Origin: Fibrobacter sp.
GTDB taxonomy: Bacteria; Fibrobacterota; Fibrobacteria; Fibrobacterales; Fibrobacteraceae
DNA length: 32,055 nt
Direction of reading: 5' to 3'
NCBI GenBank assembly: GCA_017550445.1
Contig: JAFZOV010000075.1
Coordinates: forward strand, 1 to 32,055
Part shown: piece after piece, positions 14,187-26,500 of the stretch
How the letters are laid out: each line of letters starts with the position of its first letter
Numbering within the stretch: the first letter of the stretch is position 1
Made by a program: the position numbers and the translations under genes
Notes under the pieces: model-generated
The model's database searches: none
Told to the model about the DNA's origin: nothing
The model's input: the letters and a program-made list of their open reading frames with translations, nothing else

Positions 14187-16508
14187 ATGAGCAAGGATTT
14201 AAAGGAAAAAGCTCTCGAATACCACGCCATGGGCAAGCCCGGCAAAATTGAAATTGTGCCGACCAAGCCGCATAGTACGCAGACCGACTTGGGCCTTGCA
14301 TACACTCCGGGTGTGGCTGCTCCCTGCTTGGAAATTGAAAAGGACAACAACCTTGCTTACGAATACACCGGCAAGGGTAACCTGGTCGCTGTGATCTGTA
14401 ACGGTACGGCTGTGCTTGGCCTCGGCGACATTGGCGCACTCGCGGGTAAGCCCGTGATGGAAGGTAAGGCTCTCCTTTTCAAGATTTACGCCGGTATCGA
14501 TGTGTTTGACATCGAAATCAACGAAAAGGACCCGAAGAAGTTTATCGAAATCGTGAAGGGTATTGCCCCGACGTTCGGCGGCATCAACCTCGAAGACATC
14601 AAGGCCCCGGAATGCTTCGAAATCGAAGACACTCTGAAGGCTGAACTCGACATCCCCGTGATGCACGACGACCAGCACGGTACCGCTATCATTTCTTCTG
14701 CAGGCCTCTTGAATGCAATTGAAGTGGCTGGCAAGAGCATTCGCAACGTGAAGATGGTGGTGAACGGTGCGGGTGCAGCCGCTTGCGCCTGCACGCGACT
14801 CTACTTGTCGCTCGGTCTCAAGAAGGAAAACTTGGTGATGTGCGACAGTAAGGGTGTCATTCGCAAGGACCGCAAGGGCTTAACCGAAGCGAAGGCCTTC
14901 TTTGCGACCGACCGCACCGATATCGAAACGCTCGAAGATGCCATGAAGGGCGCAGATGTATTCGTCGGCCTTTCCAAGGGCAACATTCTTACCCGCGAAA
15001 TGGTCCGCAGCATGGCCGACCAGCCGATTGTTTTCGCTCTTGCTAACCCGAACCCCGAAATCAGCTACGAAGAAGCCATGGCAAGCCGTGGCGACCTGAT
15101 TTTTGCAACGGGCCGCAGCGACTATCCGAACCAGGTGAACAACGTTATCGGCTTCCCCTACATTTTCCGCGGCGCTCTCGACGTTCGCGCTACTTGCATC
15201 AACGAACACATGAAGCACGCCGCCGTGCGTGCCATTGCAGCGCTCGCTCACAAGCCGGTGCCCGATGTGGTGAATATCGCTTACAACGCCCAGCGCTTTA
15301 CCTTCGGTAAGGAATACCTGATACCAAAGCCGCTGGATCCGCGCCTGTTGACCGATGTGTCTATCGCCGTGGCCAAGGCCGCTATCGAAAGTGGCGTGGC
15401 CCGCAAGCCCATTACCGATTGGGATGCTTACTACGACCGCCTGCGCGATATGATGGGCTACGATAACAAGCTTATCCGTCAGTTCAGTGATACGGCTCGC
15501 AGCAACCCGAAGCGCGTGGTGTTTGCCGAAAGCAACCTCAACATGCTCAAGGCTGCCGTGCAGGCGAAGATTGAAGGCGTTGCTCACCCGATTCTTTTGG
15601 GCAACCCCGAACGTATTCAGATTATTGCCCAGCGCGAACAGCTCGACCTTACGGGTATCAAGATTGTGAACCCGCGTTCTCCGGAAGAATTTGAACGTCG
15701 CCGCAAGTATGCAGAAATCTACGCCGAAGAAAACGGCCGTAACGGCGTGACGCTCGATGAAGCCCGCGACGACATGTTCGAACCCAACCACTTCGGCATG
15801 ATGATGGTGAAGGTCGGCGATGCTGACGCGCTGATTTCTGGTGGTTACTCCAAGTACAGCGAAACGATTGAACTCGCCAAGGAAATCATCGGCATCCGCG
15901 AAGACTACAAGCACTTCGGTGCCCTCCATATTCTCAGCACCAAGAAGGGTACGTTCTTCTTGGCCGATACTTTGGTGAACCGCGACCCCGATGCCGAAAC
16001 GCTCGTGGATATCGTCAAGCTCACTCACGACGCCGTGCGCTTCTTTGCTCACGAACCGGTGATGGCAATGCTCAGCTACGCCAACTTCGGTAGCGACAAG
16101 GGCGCTCCGCGCGGCACGTCCAATACCGCCCGCGAAGCCGTGAAGATGATTCACGAACAGTACCCGGATTACGTGATCGATGGCGAAATGCAGGTGAACG
16201 TGGCGCTCGACAAGGATCTGCGCGACTCCAAGTACCCCTTCAACAAGATTAAGGGCCAGACGGTCAACACGCTCATCTTCCCGTGTCTATCTTCTGCAAA
16301 TACCACTTGCAAGATGCTCCTCGAAATGGGCGTGGGCGAATCCATCGGTCCTGTGCAGATGGGTTTGAACAAGCCGGTGCACTTCACCGACTCTGACGCC
16401 TCTGTGCATGACATCTTCAACTTGACCGTTGCTGCCGTGATCGACGCTATCGTTCAGGAAAAGCTCGACGAGGAAAAGAGCCGCAAAAAGTACGACAAGA
16501 TGTGGTAG
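14187..16508 (+). CDS. maeB: NADP-dependent malic enzyme, MaeB type (malic enzyme + phosphotransacetylase-like domain)
   Basis: It oxidatively decarboxylates malate to pyruvate and makes NADPH (or works in the reverse direction). The 773-residue protein is a two-domain hybrid close in length to E. coli MaeB (759). The malic enzyme part (about 1-430) has YTPGVA (39-44, proton-donor Tyr), the catalytic Lys region [15 protein letters not shown], metal-binding LEDIKAPE (135-142), HDDQHGT (160-166), the nucleotide loop NGAGAAA (193-199) and ALANPNPE. The C-terminal part (about 440-770) resembles phosphate acetyltransferase; in MaeB proteins it is a regulatory acetyl-CoA-binding domain rather than an active enzyme. 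ATG 14187 is chosen for its AGGAG and the family-typical start. In a succinate-producing fermenter such an enzyme would link C4 acids to pyruvate and NADPH. The stop lies 7 bp from the stop of the convergent gene. Confidence 0.95.
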   Translation: MSKDLKEKALEYHAMGKPGKIEIVPTKPHSTQTDLGLAYTPGVAAPCLEIEKDNNLAYEYTGKGNLVAVICNGTAVLGLGDIGALAGKPVMEGKALLFKIYAGIDVFDIEINEKDPKKFIEIVKGIAPTFGGINLEDIKAPECFEIEDTLKAELDIPVMHDDQHGTAIISSAGLLNAIEVAGKSIRNVKMVVNGAGAAACACTRLYLSLGLKKENLVMCDSKGVIRKDRKGLTEAKAFFATDRTDIETLEDAMKGADVFVGLSKGNILTREMVRSMADQPIVFALANPNPEISYEEAMASRGDLIFATGRSDYPNQVNNVIGFPYIFRGALDVRATCINEHMKHAAVRAIAALAHKPVPDVVNIAYNAQRFTFGKEYLIPKPLDPRLLTDVSIAVAKAAIESGVARKPITDWDAYYDRLRDMMGYDNKLIRQFSDTARSNPKRVVFAESNLNMLKAAVQAKIEGVAHPILLGNPERIQIIAQREQLDLTGIKIVNPRSPEEFERRRKYAEIYAEENGRNGVTLDEARDDMFEPNHFGMMMVKVGDADALISGGYSKYSETIELAKEIIGIREDYKHFGALHILSTKKGTFFLADTLVNRDPDAETLVDIVKLTHDAVRFFAHEPVMAMLSYANFGSDKGAPRGTSNTAREAVKMIHEQYPDYVIDGEMQVNVALDKDLRDSKYPFNKIKGQTVNTLIFPCLSSANTTCKMLLEMGVGESIGPVQMGLNKPVHFTDSDASVHDIFNLTVAAVIDAIVQEKLDEEKSRKKYDKMW

Positions 16509-16515
16509 AATAAAT

Positions 16516-17457
16516 CTACTTCTTTTTACTCTTTTTAGCCTTCGTTTTTGCGGAGGCTTTTTTCTTTGTAGTAGATTTTTTGGAAGCCTTTTTCTTTTCT
16601 TTGACTTTTTTCGGCTGCACGGCGGCTGGCTCGGATTCAGCCGTTTCTTCAGAAGAAATGGCGGCAGGCTCGTTTTCTGCAGGAACAGCCGCTGGCTGTT
16701 CCGTTTCTACAGGCTGCACAGGTTCTGTGGCTTTAGTAGAATCGGCTACCTGTTCGGCTACGCTTTCTGCTATAGCGGACGTGCTTTCGCTATCATCGCT
16801 GTCATCGTCGAAGGGACCTTCTTGTACAGCGGATTCGTCCCTCTTTTCGATTCGGTCGTGGGGGTTGTAAATTTTATCACGAGAAAGTTCGAAGCCGATG
16901 GATAGGCGGGCGCCGAATTTGCCTGCCGAAATGCGAAAGTTTTGGTTGCGGCTTTCGTAGGACTTGAGTACGGAGGCGTATTCGTAGTTGACTTCGACGC
17001 CGATTCGGTAGGGGAGTATGACACCGAGGCCTCCGGCGACAAAGAAGTCGAAAGGACGTTCCCACCAGCAGCCGTTACTTGTGATGAGGGGGAGAACACC
17101 TACGCGGCCCACGGCATAAGGTGAAAAGAAGGCGTCGGTGTTGATGCGGCCGAAAGCAAAGGTTCCCCATACGGGAATAGAGGCGGGAACAATCTCGGTG
17201 TTGTCCTCTTTCAGCGGATTCTTGTAGCCTACGCCGAAACCGTAGCGGATAGGGCTAAATTCAGCGGCGAAGTTCATTTCGAGCCCGGCGGAGAACTGCA
17301 TCTCGCTGTCCCAGTCCCTTTCGGATTTTACGCTTTTCTGGTGGGTGACGATAGATGCGTTGCTGGGAGCATAGCCGTTGAAAAAGGGCCTGAGCTCCAT
17401 GGCAAAAATATTGCTGATTAGGCAAACAATGCAAACGAGTATAAATTTCCTCAACAT
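16516..17457 (-). CDS. Envelope protein: predicted small beta-barrel with acidic linker and lysine-rich tail
   Basis: I do not recognise a named family. The 313-residue product has a signal peptide (MLRKFILVCIVCLISNIFA|ME). A domain of about 175 residues (20-195) follows with alternating hydrophobic and aromatic strands (FSAGLEMNFAAEF, RYGFGVGYKNPL, AVGRVGVLPL, IGVEVNYEYASVL, FGARLSIGFELS), like OmpA/OmpW-size outer-membrane barrels. Residues 205-280 are acidic and rich in Ala, Pro and Glu, including DDDSDDSES. Residues 283-313 are about half lysine (KKKASKKS type), like a histone H1 or polyanion-binding tail. GGGG lies 6-7 bp before ATG. It is divergent from the giant protein gene (101-bp gap) and convergent with maeB. 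A role in binding lipopolysaccharide, nucleic acid or peptidoglycan through the tail is possible but unproven. Confidence 0.7.
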   Translation of the reverse strand: MLRKFILVCIVCLISNIFAMELRPFFNGYAPSNASIVTHQKSVKSERDWDSEMQFSAGLEMNFAAEFSPIRYGFGVGYKNPLKEDNTEIVPASIPVWGTFAFGRINTDAFFSPYAVGRVGVLPLITSNGCWWERPFDFFVAGGLGVILPYRIGVEVNYEYASVLKSYESRNQNFRISAGKFGARLSIGFELSRDKIYNPHDRIEKRDESAVQEGPFDDDSDDSESTSAIAESVAEQVADSTKATEPVQPVETEQPAAVPAENEPAAISSEETAESEPAAVQPKKVKEKKKASKKSTTKKKASAKTKAKKSKKK

Positions 17458-17517
17458 AAACCCCGTAAATCAAGAAATTTGTAGAAGAAAGATAAAAAAT
17501 TTTCTAACTTGTTTGTA

Positions 17518-17551
17518 GGGGTAGACCCCGGTAAAAAGGTCATGTTGGGAG
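17518..17551 (+). promoter_or_regulatory. GGGG-TAGA-CCCC hairpin and Shine-Dalgarno before the giant gene
   Basis: In the 101-bp divergent gap, GGGG (17518-17521) and CCCC (17526-17529) form a 4-bp GC stem with a TAGA loop. GGGAG at 17547-17551 is a good ribosome-binding site 7 bp before ATG 17559. No exact TAnnTTTG element was found on either strand; the closest, TAACTTG near 17505, lacks one T. The hairpin would lie in the 5' leader; its role is unknown. Confidence 0.35.
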
Positions 17552-17558
17552 AACATCG

Positions 17559-20500
17559 ATGATTCGAGCATATATTGCATTGTGCATTCTTTTTGCTTTT
17601 AGTTATGCACAGGCTGTACAAGTTTCCATAGAAGATAATGGTAATATTTACCTTAGTTCTACAAAAGGGACTAGGGATTATTCTGCCGGCGATACCATTC
17701 GACTCGACGCGACTACCAAAGATGGCTATGCCTTCGATGAATGGAAAATGGATAATGGTGGTAATTGCGTTATTGACGACGCTCATTCCAGGTCGACCTT
17801 TGCCACGGCGTATGAAGGCGGCCTTTGCCGTTTTAGACCTTACGCTAAAGAACAAAGCTTTTATTATGAACTGACTCCTGGTGGAAGTCCCACTGTGCTG
17901 GACTTCAAAAAATATTCGACCACGACGGGGTATAGCGTTTATGGGGTCCGAATAAAAGTCAAGCAGGGGGGCAAGAGGTTAGTTCTAGCCATTTCGAACT
18001 TTACCAAAAAAAGTTTCTCATATGCATATAAAAGCCATATGGGTTTTGATAGCGGAATGAGCTCGGCTGGAGATTATTCAGATGGTCGACTCTATTTTTA
18101 TAGTGACGGGTACGGCTCTACTTCTTATGATTACTATATCGCTATTCCCGAAGAAAACATTGATAGCGACGACAAAACGGCTACGGTTCAGGCGTTTTTA
18201 GCCTATTATTTGTCAACTGACGTTGAGGGGGGTGGTTCTGCTAAACTGGGTTCCACCACTGGAAGAGTCCTTATTGAAGGAGATACGCAAACTGTTTCCG
18301 CCACTCCGAATAAGGGCTACCGCTTTGGCCACTGGAAAACGACCGGCGGATGCTCCGTTGATGATGAAAATTCCCCTACGGCTACCGTTACCATGGGGGC
18401 AAACGATTGCGTTGTCACGGCGGTGTTCAATACGGGTGAAGTCTATGAACTTTCTTCGACGCCGAAGTCTTTCAACTTCGCCAAAGATGCTTTCTTGGTA
18501 GACGGCTATTATGATTTGCGTACCAAGTTTACCGCCCCGGCAACTGGCCCTTATGTGATTGAAGTATATACCAATAGAGGTATCAAGTACATTGACAATG
18601 GACAAAACTCCTCATTTAACTCTACCACGGAAAAGACGCTTGCATATAATGGACAAATCCCTTTGAGCATGAATGCGGGAAAGTCCTACTACATCTTGTT
18701 CCGCCAAGCAGAAAGTTACGGCACAGATGATATTAAATTGGTGGTGAAGCGAAAATATGTTTTAAGCTATGACATCTCTGGTTCAGGATATAGCACGAAG
18801 AATTGTGACCCCGATTCTTCTTACTCGATTAGTGCGGCATCTAAGTTTGGAAAGATGTTTGACAAATGGAACGTTGTGTCGGGTACCTGCAAAATAGACG
18901 ATGCGTACCTTGCGACCACAATGGTTCAACTTTCTACGAATTGCTCCGTCAAGGCTCTATTTAAAGATGCTCCCATTCTGCCCATTACCGAAACTCCCGT
19001 CACATACAAGCTTAGTGCCGATGGCTATGTCAGCGGTTCCAACTACAGAATAAATACGGGTTTTGTCCCGACGGACTCCGGTACCTACAGGCTTACGATT
19101 AAGCCGAGTGCCACGACAACTATTTATTTGTATGATGAGGGCTCCGACAACACGTTCCCTTCTACAACCAGTAAAACTTATAGCGGAACGACGACCAAAC
19201 AGGTTTTCTTAGGATCCGTCAATACAGACGGCCGGTACCTTCTTTTTAGCACTGGTAGCTCGCAATCCTTAACGCTCAATGTCGACCGTACTTATCATAT
19301 AGAACTTGAAGGTGACGAATATGTTTCTGCCAAGTTTGAAAACGGTTCTTCCCACGACACGACACACATTAATGGTGAATCCGTTCAAATTACCGCCAGT
19401 GTATCTGGTGGAAAGAGATTCTCATACATGAAGGTGACTTCGGGTAACTGCACCTTGAACGACACTGCTGCACAGAATGCAAAAGTGACTGTCAAGGGCG
19501 ATTGTAAAATAACCGTATTCTCAGAAGACGAGGGTGGTGTTTATCCGATTTCTACAACGCCTTCGGAATTCAACTATGGCATGCACCGCTCTGAAATCGG
19601 CTCAAGTTTTGGCATCAGGACCGTGTTTACGGCACCTGAGGACGGCCGGTACACTATTTTCGTAAAAAGCAACCAGTCGAACAAAGTTTGGGCTTATGAC
19701 GAAACCTTTACCACAACGAGCAGTCTCTCTTCCAATGCTTTTAGTGCCACTGAAGGTGAAAAATATTATTTCTACTTGCAAAGCGCCAATTCCTCCTATT
19801 CCCCGGACCAGAATGATACTCTCTCGGTATGGGTTGTCAAAAATGTGAACGTGACTTCTACAGTTTCGGGTGCGGGAACCGTTAAAGTCAATAGTAAATT
19901 GGGCTCTAGTGACGATAAACTTGCCGGTGATTCCATTTCAATTGTGGCAACTGCAGATGGTGGGTCGCGTTTTGACCATTGGGAAAAAGTTTCTGGTTCC
20001 TGTACGATTCGCGATACAACAAAGAATAGCACCTTTGTGGCACTCGCTGGAGATTGCAAGGTAAAGGCTTTCTTTGTAGAAGGCAAAATTTTTGAAATTA
20101 GCGAAACTCCCAAATGGTTCAATTTCCTTAAAGACGGCGTCATTCGCGACGGTTATATGGGAATACAGACTTATTTCGATGCTCCGACTGCAGGAACCTA
20201 TAAGTTTGTTACGTATTCTAACACGACCAGTTATTATCGTTACCTTTATTCCGATGAAACTTTTGAAACGTCGGGGCTCTACAAGTCTTCTAATGTTGAT
20301 GCCATTGCGGAGGCCGGTAAGCATTATTATGTGTTCCGTGATTATCATAGTGTCCCGCAGGTCACGTCTGCCGATTCCATATTGATTTCGGTGAAACGTA
20401 CTTACCGGGTTCATATAGATACCTTGGGAAAAGGCTATGTCACAATCAATGGCTATACCCGTTATGTTGATTCTACAGCCGCTGCGGGGGATACTCTTCG

Positions 20501-23500
20501 ACTTGTTGCCTCTCCAAACACGGGTTATAAGTTCAAAAAGTGGGACGTTGTTTCGGGTTCTTGCACCTTGTCCGATAAGGCGTCGGCTACGACAACAGTT
20601 ACGGTCAAGGGGGACTGCAATCTTAAAGCTCACTTTGCTGAAGGTGAAATCTATAGCGTTACCGATACACCCAAGGAATACACCTTCAAAGACGATTATT
20701 ACAGTGAATCTGCAACTAATGGCATTCGTTTCACTTTCGTTGCGCCGGCTGACGGTAAGTACGGCATTGTGGTAAAACTTAAAAATCGAGCTAACTATGT
20801 TACATATTACAAATGTGCTAATGTTGGTTGCACAAGTTACTCTACTTACAAAAGTTACGTTACCTCTTATATAGACTCTGTAACAGTTTCAAAGGGCGAT
20901 GTGGTAAACTTCAAAGTGTTGCCCTACAGTACCACCGAGGATACCATTTCTGTCCATTATGTAGATTTGAACGAAAAACGCCTTGTCATAAAACTCCTGG
21001 CCGATTCCTTGGGATCTGTTACTCCCAGCGCGGGTTATACAAATGTGATTTCTGGTATGGACTATAGTATAGACGCTGTGGCGACTCGCTTTGGTTACCG
21101 ATTTGATCAATGGAGTGTGAAATCCGGTAATGCAACTATTGCGAATAAAGATACTAGCTATACATTTGTAAGCACGACCAACAACGCCACTGTTCAAGCC
21201 CACTTTAGAAAAGGTGATGTCTATGAAATTGACGAAACGGTAAAATCGTTTGTTTATAGCACAGACTACTATTCCGATTCTGTTTATCGCAAAAAATATG
21301 AAGTGGCGTTGAAATGGACTCCTAAGGATACGGGAACCTTCTTCTTGGATATTGAATCTCCGCAAGCAAGCGGCTATGTGTATGTTTTTGGCAACAGTTC
21401 TACGTTCAGGTCTTATGATACCTATAACAGTTTTAGCGATAAGTACAGTCTCCCTGTTGTCGTAAAAAATAAGGGCGAAACACTGTATTGGACTGTTGCT
21501 CCCTATAGCTCCAGCTATTATAACAAATCGTTTACGGTAACTATACGGGGCGCGGTTTCTTTGAAGGTTATCGCTGGTAGCAATGGATCTCTATCGAGTA
21601 ATTCAGAAATAAAACTTGGCGCAGGTCAGGATACTACCGTTACTGCCTATGGGAATATGGGCTATGTCTTTGACAAGTGGCGTGTGGTTTCGGGTAGCGC
21701 GTCTATAAAGAGTCTGACATCACGCTCTACCAAGGTGACTGTCAACAAGGACGCTGTTATTGAAGCCTCGTTCCGCAAGGGTCCCATTCAAGATATCGGT
21801 TATGACGAAAGTGAGTTTACATTCAATAAGGACAAGTATACCGACATCAGTAAATACAACAACTATGTATTCATGACCTGGACCGCACCCGATTCTGGTT
21901 TGTATTTTGTTGATTTCGATATTTCGGACTACAGCTATCTCTATAGTTTTGGTACGGATTCTACGTTCTCGAGATATTCTTCGACGTATTACTATTCTGG
22001 TAAACACAGCTTAGTTTTCACGGGAGCCTCGGGCGTTCCACAGTATTGGGCCATGGGACCTTATTATGCTAGCGACAGCTCTGATTCCTATAACGTAAAA
22101 ATAAGCAGGGGGTATGAACTTACCGTTAATGTTGATACTACTATGGGATCAATCAATACGGCTAGCAAGATTGCTCTGCATAAAGGACGCGATACAACCA
22201 TTACGGCCAGCAGCAAGGTGGGGTATTTCTTTGACGAGTGGAGTAAAGTTTCTGGTAGTGTAACGATTGACGCTTCAACCGAGCGTACAACAAAGGTTTC
22301 TATCGAAAGCGATGCTACGATAAAAGCTAAGTTCCACAAGGGACCTGTTCAGAAAATTGGAACAACTGCAAAGACCTTTACCTTTAATAAGGACAATTTT
22401 ACGGACTATTCGGGCCATCTGTATGATGTAGCCTTGACGTGGACCGCTCCTGATTCCGGCTGGTATTACCTGGAAATTGAAAGCCCCGATAGTGACATTA
22501 CCCGTGGCTACCTCTGGAAGTATGGTACGGATTCTACCTTTGGAGGTTCCTATAGTACCTATAGCTTGCCTGTCAGTTACCTGTTCCAGGGGGCTGCCGG
22601 GGTACCCCAGTATTGGTCTTTCCAGCGGTATACTTATGCGGATACCAGTAAACGCTTTACGGCGAAAATTGTAAAGTCCGCTGAAATCAAGGTCATCTCG
22701 GATGGTCATGGAACTGTGACGCCCACAACTCCGAGACCAGCAAGTCTAACGAGCTCGGTAAGCATTACCGCAACATCGGATTTCGGATACAAGTTCAAGG
22801 AGTGGACCATTACGGCCGGCACCCCGGATATCGAAGACGCCAAGAACGCAAACACCACGACAACATCTGCGGACGATGCTACCATCAAGGCGACCTTTAG
22901 CAAGGGGACTATACACACCATAGGCGCCACCTCCAAGGACTTTGTCTTTGCTAATGACTACTATACCGACACCACAGGGTTCAAAAACCAAGTGTTCATG
23001 TCCTGGACTGCGCCCGATACCAACTGGTACTTTATAGAAGTCACCGCCGGTTCCGCCATTGATCTTAATTTTTACAGCTACGGAACCGACTTGAAAAACA
23101 GGAACGGCCGCTTGACAAAGGTGAACGGGAAAAACATTTTGTCCTTCCAGGGAACAAAGGGAGCTACACATTACTGGTCGCTTGGTCCCGCATCCGATCG
23201 CGATAGCCTTGTAGAATTTTCTGCAAAGATTGCCGTTCCGTATGTGCTTACAGTCGAGTCCGCCGATCACGGCACGGTGCATCCCGACGGGGCTGTAGTT
23301 TTGCCTTCGGGCGGCGACACTACCGTCATGGCTATTCCGTACGGCGGATATGTTTTCAGCAAGTGGACCGTAACCAAGGGGAATGTAATCATCACAAACC
23401 CCATAAGCGAACAAACGAAAGTAAGCCCCATCGACAGCATTTGTTCCATAAAGGCAAATTATGTAGTGGACTTGACCACCGTTCCGAAAGTTGACATCCA

Positions 23501-26500
23501 AGGTGTCAACACTTCCGGTCATCCTGAAATTTGCAGCATCGTTTCTGTGGTGGACTCCAACAGCGGGAAATCGATTTTCGATTTGGATTCCTCTGATTTC
23601 GTTTTATTCGAAGATGGAAAATCCCTCCCCGCAACCGTCACAAGCCCAGGAAATATTAGGGGCGTATCCGTCGTATTTGTCGTTGACGAAAGCGGCTCCA
23701 TCAGAGACATTCAAGATGCGGCCAGAGAGTATGTTACTCGTTTTGTGAACGAAATGGAGGAGTTCGACAGGGTCGCCATTATCGGTTACGTGGATACCGT
23801 TCGAGTGGTGCAGGGCTACACATCCGATAAGGACAGCCTCTTAGGTGCCGTGGAACGGCTAAGGTTTACCGGGGCGTACGAAGACATCGCCCTCGGTGCC
23901 TACACAGGTGTGGAACTCGGGGCCGATTTAGGCGGACCCAAGGCAATCATCGTATTTTCGGACGGTAGATCCGACCATAAAAAATACACAGCCTCTACCG
24001 TTGTAGAACTTGCCGAGAGATACGCGACTTCCATCTATACTATCGCGTTCAAAAAAAGCGCAGAATATTCCACCTCGTATTTCAACTACGGCTTCGACAT
24101 CTTGCAGGACATGTCCGCAGGAACGGGAGGCCGCTATTACGAAACGGCGGGCATTACGGAAACGAGGGAAATTCTCGCCCAAATCCGTCACGACATGCAA
24201 ACCCGTTACACGGTATGCTACACGACGCCGGATACGATCATCGATGGCGACATTCACCACATTAAAATCGGCGTCAGCTATCGCGGCAAAAAGGATTCTG
24301 ATACGGCGAGCTGGCGAGAGGATTTCTTGCCGCCTAAGGTGACTTTGACTAAGGCGACCGCAGACCTTGTGGGCAAGAAACTTGATTCGGATTCCTTGAA
24401 TATCGGCGTACTCGTTTCGTCTAGAATTTCCATGAAAAACGTGATGGCTTTTGTTCGCACACATGGAGATACGTTGTCTGCATATAGGCAACTTGCCATG
24501 ACAAAGGTGAAGGATAGCTCTTGGACGGTCAAGGTTCCTGTAAGCTATCTGGTTTCTCCGGGTATTGATTTTTATGTGACAGCGACGGATTCCCTGGGGC
24601 GTAAGGGAAGCACTCCTTCTGTCGCTTTCCCTGAAAAAGATCCGTACACCATTTATGTCAAGAATACTCAATCTAGCATAGCTCTTTTGACAGAAGGCTG
24701 TGTGGATACGGTTGCAACCGAGGTGAAGTTGAGTTTCGAGGTGTACGACATTGAAGGCGTCGACTCGGTAAAGCTTTATTATAGAAACAGCGAGAAGGTG
24801 TCGTTCGATACTTTGCCTATGGTACGTCGCAGCAGAACCAGTGATTACTGGGATGTGATGGTGCCCTCAAAGGCGTTTGGCGGCAAAAAGCTGCAAATCA
24901 ATGCCGGTGCGTGGGATGTTCAGGGCGAAAAGACCACCTGGCTTATCACAGAGAAAAAATATATTGAGGGCTGCGAACCTCCGCCCGCTCCAGATGAAAA
25001 GGACTATATCCATATCGTAAACGGGGACTCTGCCGGAAAGTCTATCGAAAGAACGACGAAGAAAATCAGGCTGACTCTGGAAAGCCAGGATTTCACGCCG
25101 GGAAAGGATACCCTTACGGTTTCGCTTTCTTGCTTCTATTCAGGCGATATTGAAAGTAACCTGAAAGTTGCCGAAATGAAGAGCGGCTATTACGAGATTA
25201 CAAAAGACATCGAGAAAAATGAATATGCGCCGAAACGCGGTGACGGAAAGATTTCTTGCGATGCTTCGGATATCCTTGTGGCGGAATTCAAGGATCCTGT
25301 ATACAAGACCCTCGCCACCAAAAAGGTCGTGGTATCCGATAACATCGATACCACTTACCGTTTCTTGAAAAAGAAAACCGATGTGGAATTGGATTCTGTA
25401 GAAACCACCGACAGCGTGGCGTTTGTACTTCGTGTTACGGCCGAAAGCAAGTCGCTGTATGTTCGCGATACTATCAAGGTCGCCCTGTTCACCAATACCG
25501 GCGATACCATTAGGCTTAAGGCTGTAGAAACCGATGTGTATTCTTCGGAATTTGAAGCGACTTCGGCGTTCTACTTTGTTGATGGCGAGAAGGAACTGAA
25601 AAGTAAGCGCCTCGATGCGGTTTTCAACTACAAGAGTACCAGTAACCGCGTCAAGATTTATGCCGAGGTAGATGGCGATGAGTCTGCACTAAGCTTCCGC
25701 AACTCGCTGATTGTTTATTCCAATTATGCTGCCGCAGACTATGCCGAAATTTACGACAGCGACAAGGATGGCCGCGCCGATTCCGTTCGCATCCACTTTA
25801 TCGATCGCCTTTCCGAAAATATCCTAAGCATCGATACGGTCTTCTGGAATGCTGCCGGAAAGACGTGGAAAAAGGCGTCCAAGAGTAAAATGCACTTGAG
25901 TGAAGATTCCCGCTGGGTGGAATCCGTTATCAAGGAACCGTTTGATTACGGCGTGACCTTTGCCGATAAGGACAAGGCTCCCTACTTGCGCATGACAAAG
26001 ACTGCTGCCGACCGCCCGCAAAAGGTGGAACTCCGGGATAAAATTGGCCCGGTCCCCGTGAAGGCGGAAAAGCATCCTGGCCGCGTCCCGACAGTGGAAT
26101 ATATTGAGGATTCCTACGGCATTCCGCCCGACACCTTGTTCGTAGAAATGTCCGAAGCGATTTCCACCAAGGAAAAGAAGGAACCCTGGAAAAACTTGTT
26201 CCGCTATTCCGCTCGCTGCTCCGATACGGTGAGCATGGCGCTGCGCGTTCAAGGGGAACCGGAGGTAAGCGAATCTGGCAAGGAATGGACGATTGTCCTT
26301 AAGGACAACAACTTGTTGGTGGACAACTGCATTCGCACAAACCCCGCCTCGGGTTATGTTGATGGTCAAAAGAATGCCGTTGGAATTGGAGGCGTATCGG
26401 TGGGCGGCAAGAACAGCGATATTTACCTTTACGAGGTGTCTTCCAATATTCGCCTTTTAAAGAAAGACAAGACGCCGAAGTGGATCCCCCCTGGAGAAAA

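Noticed and set aside
14880..16154. Minus-strand open frame (424 codons) opposite maeB
   Set aside because: It is a shadow of the malic enzyme coding strand and shows no motif or ribosome-binding site.
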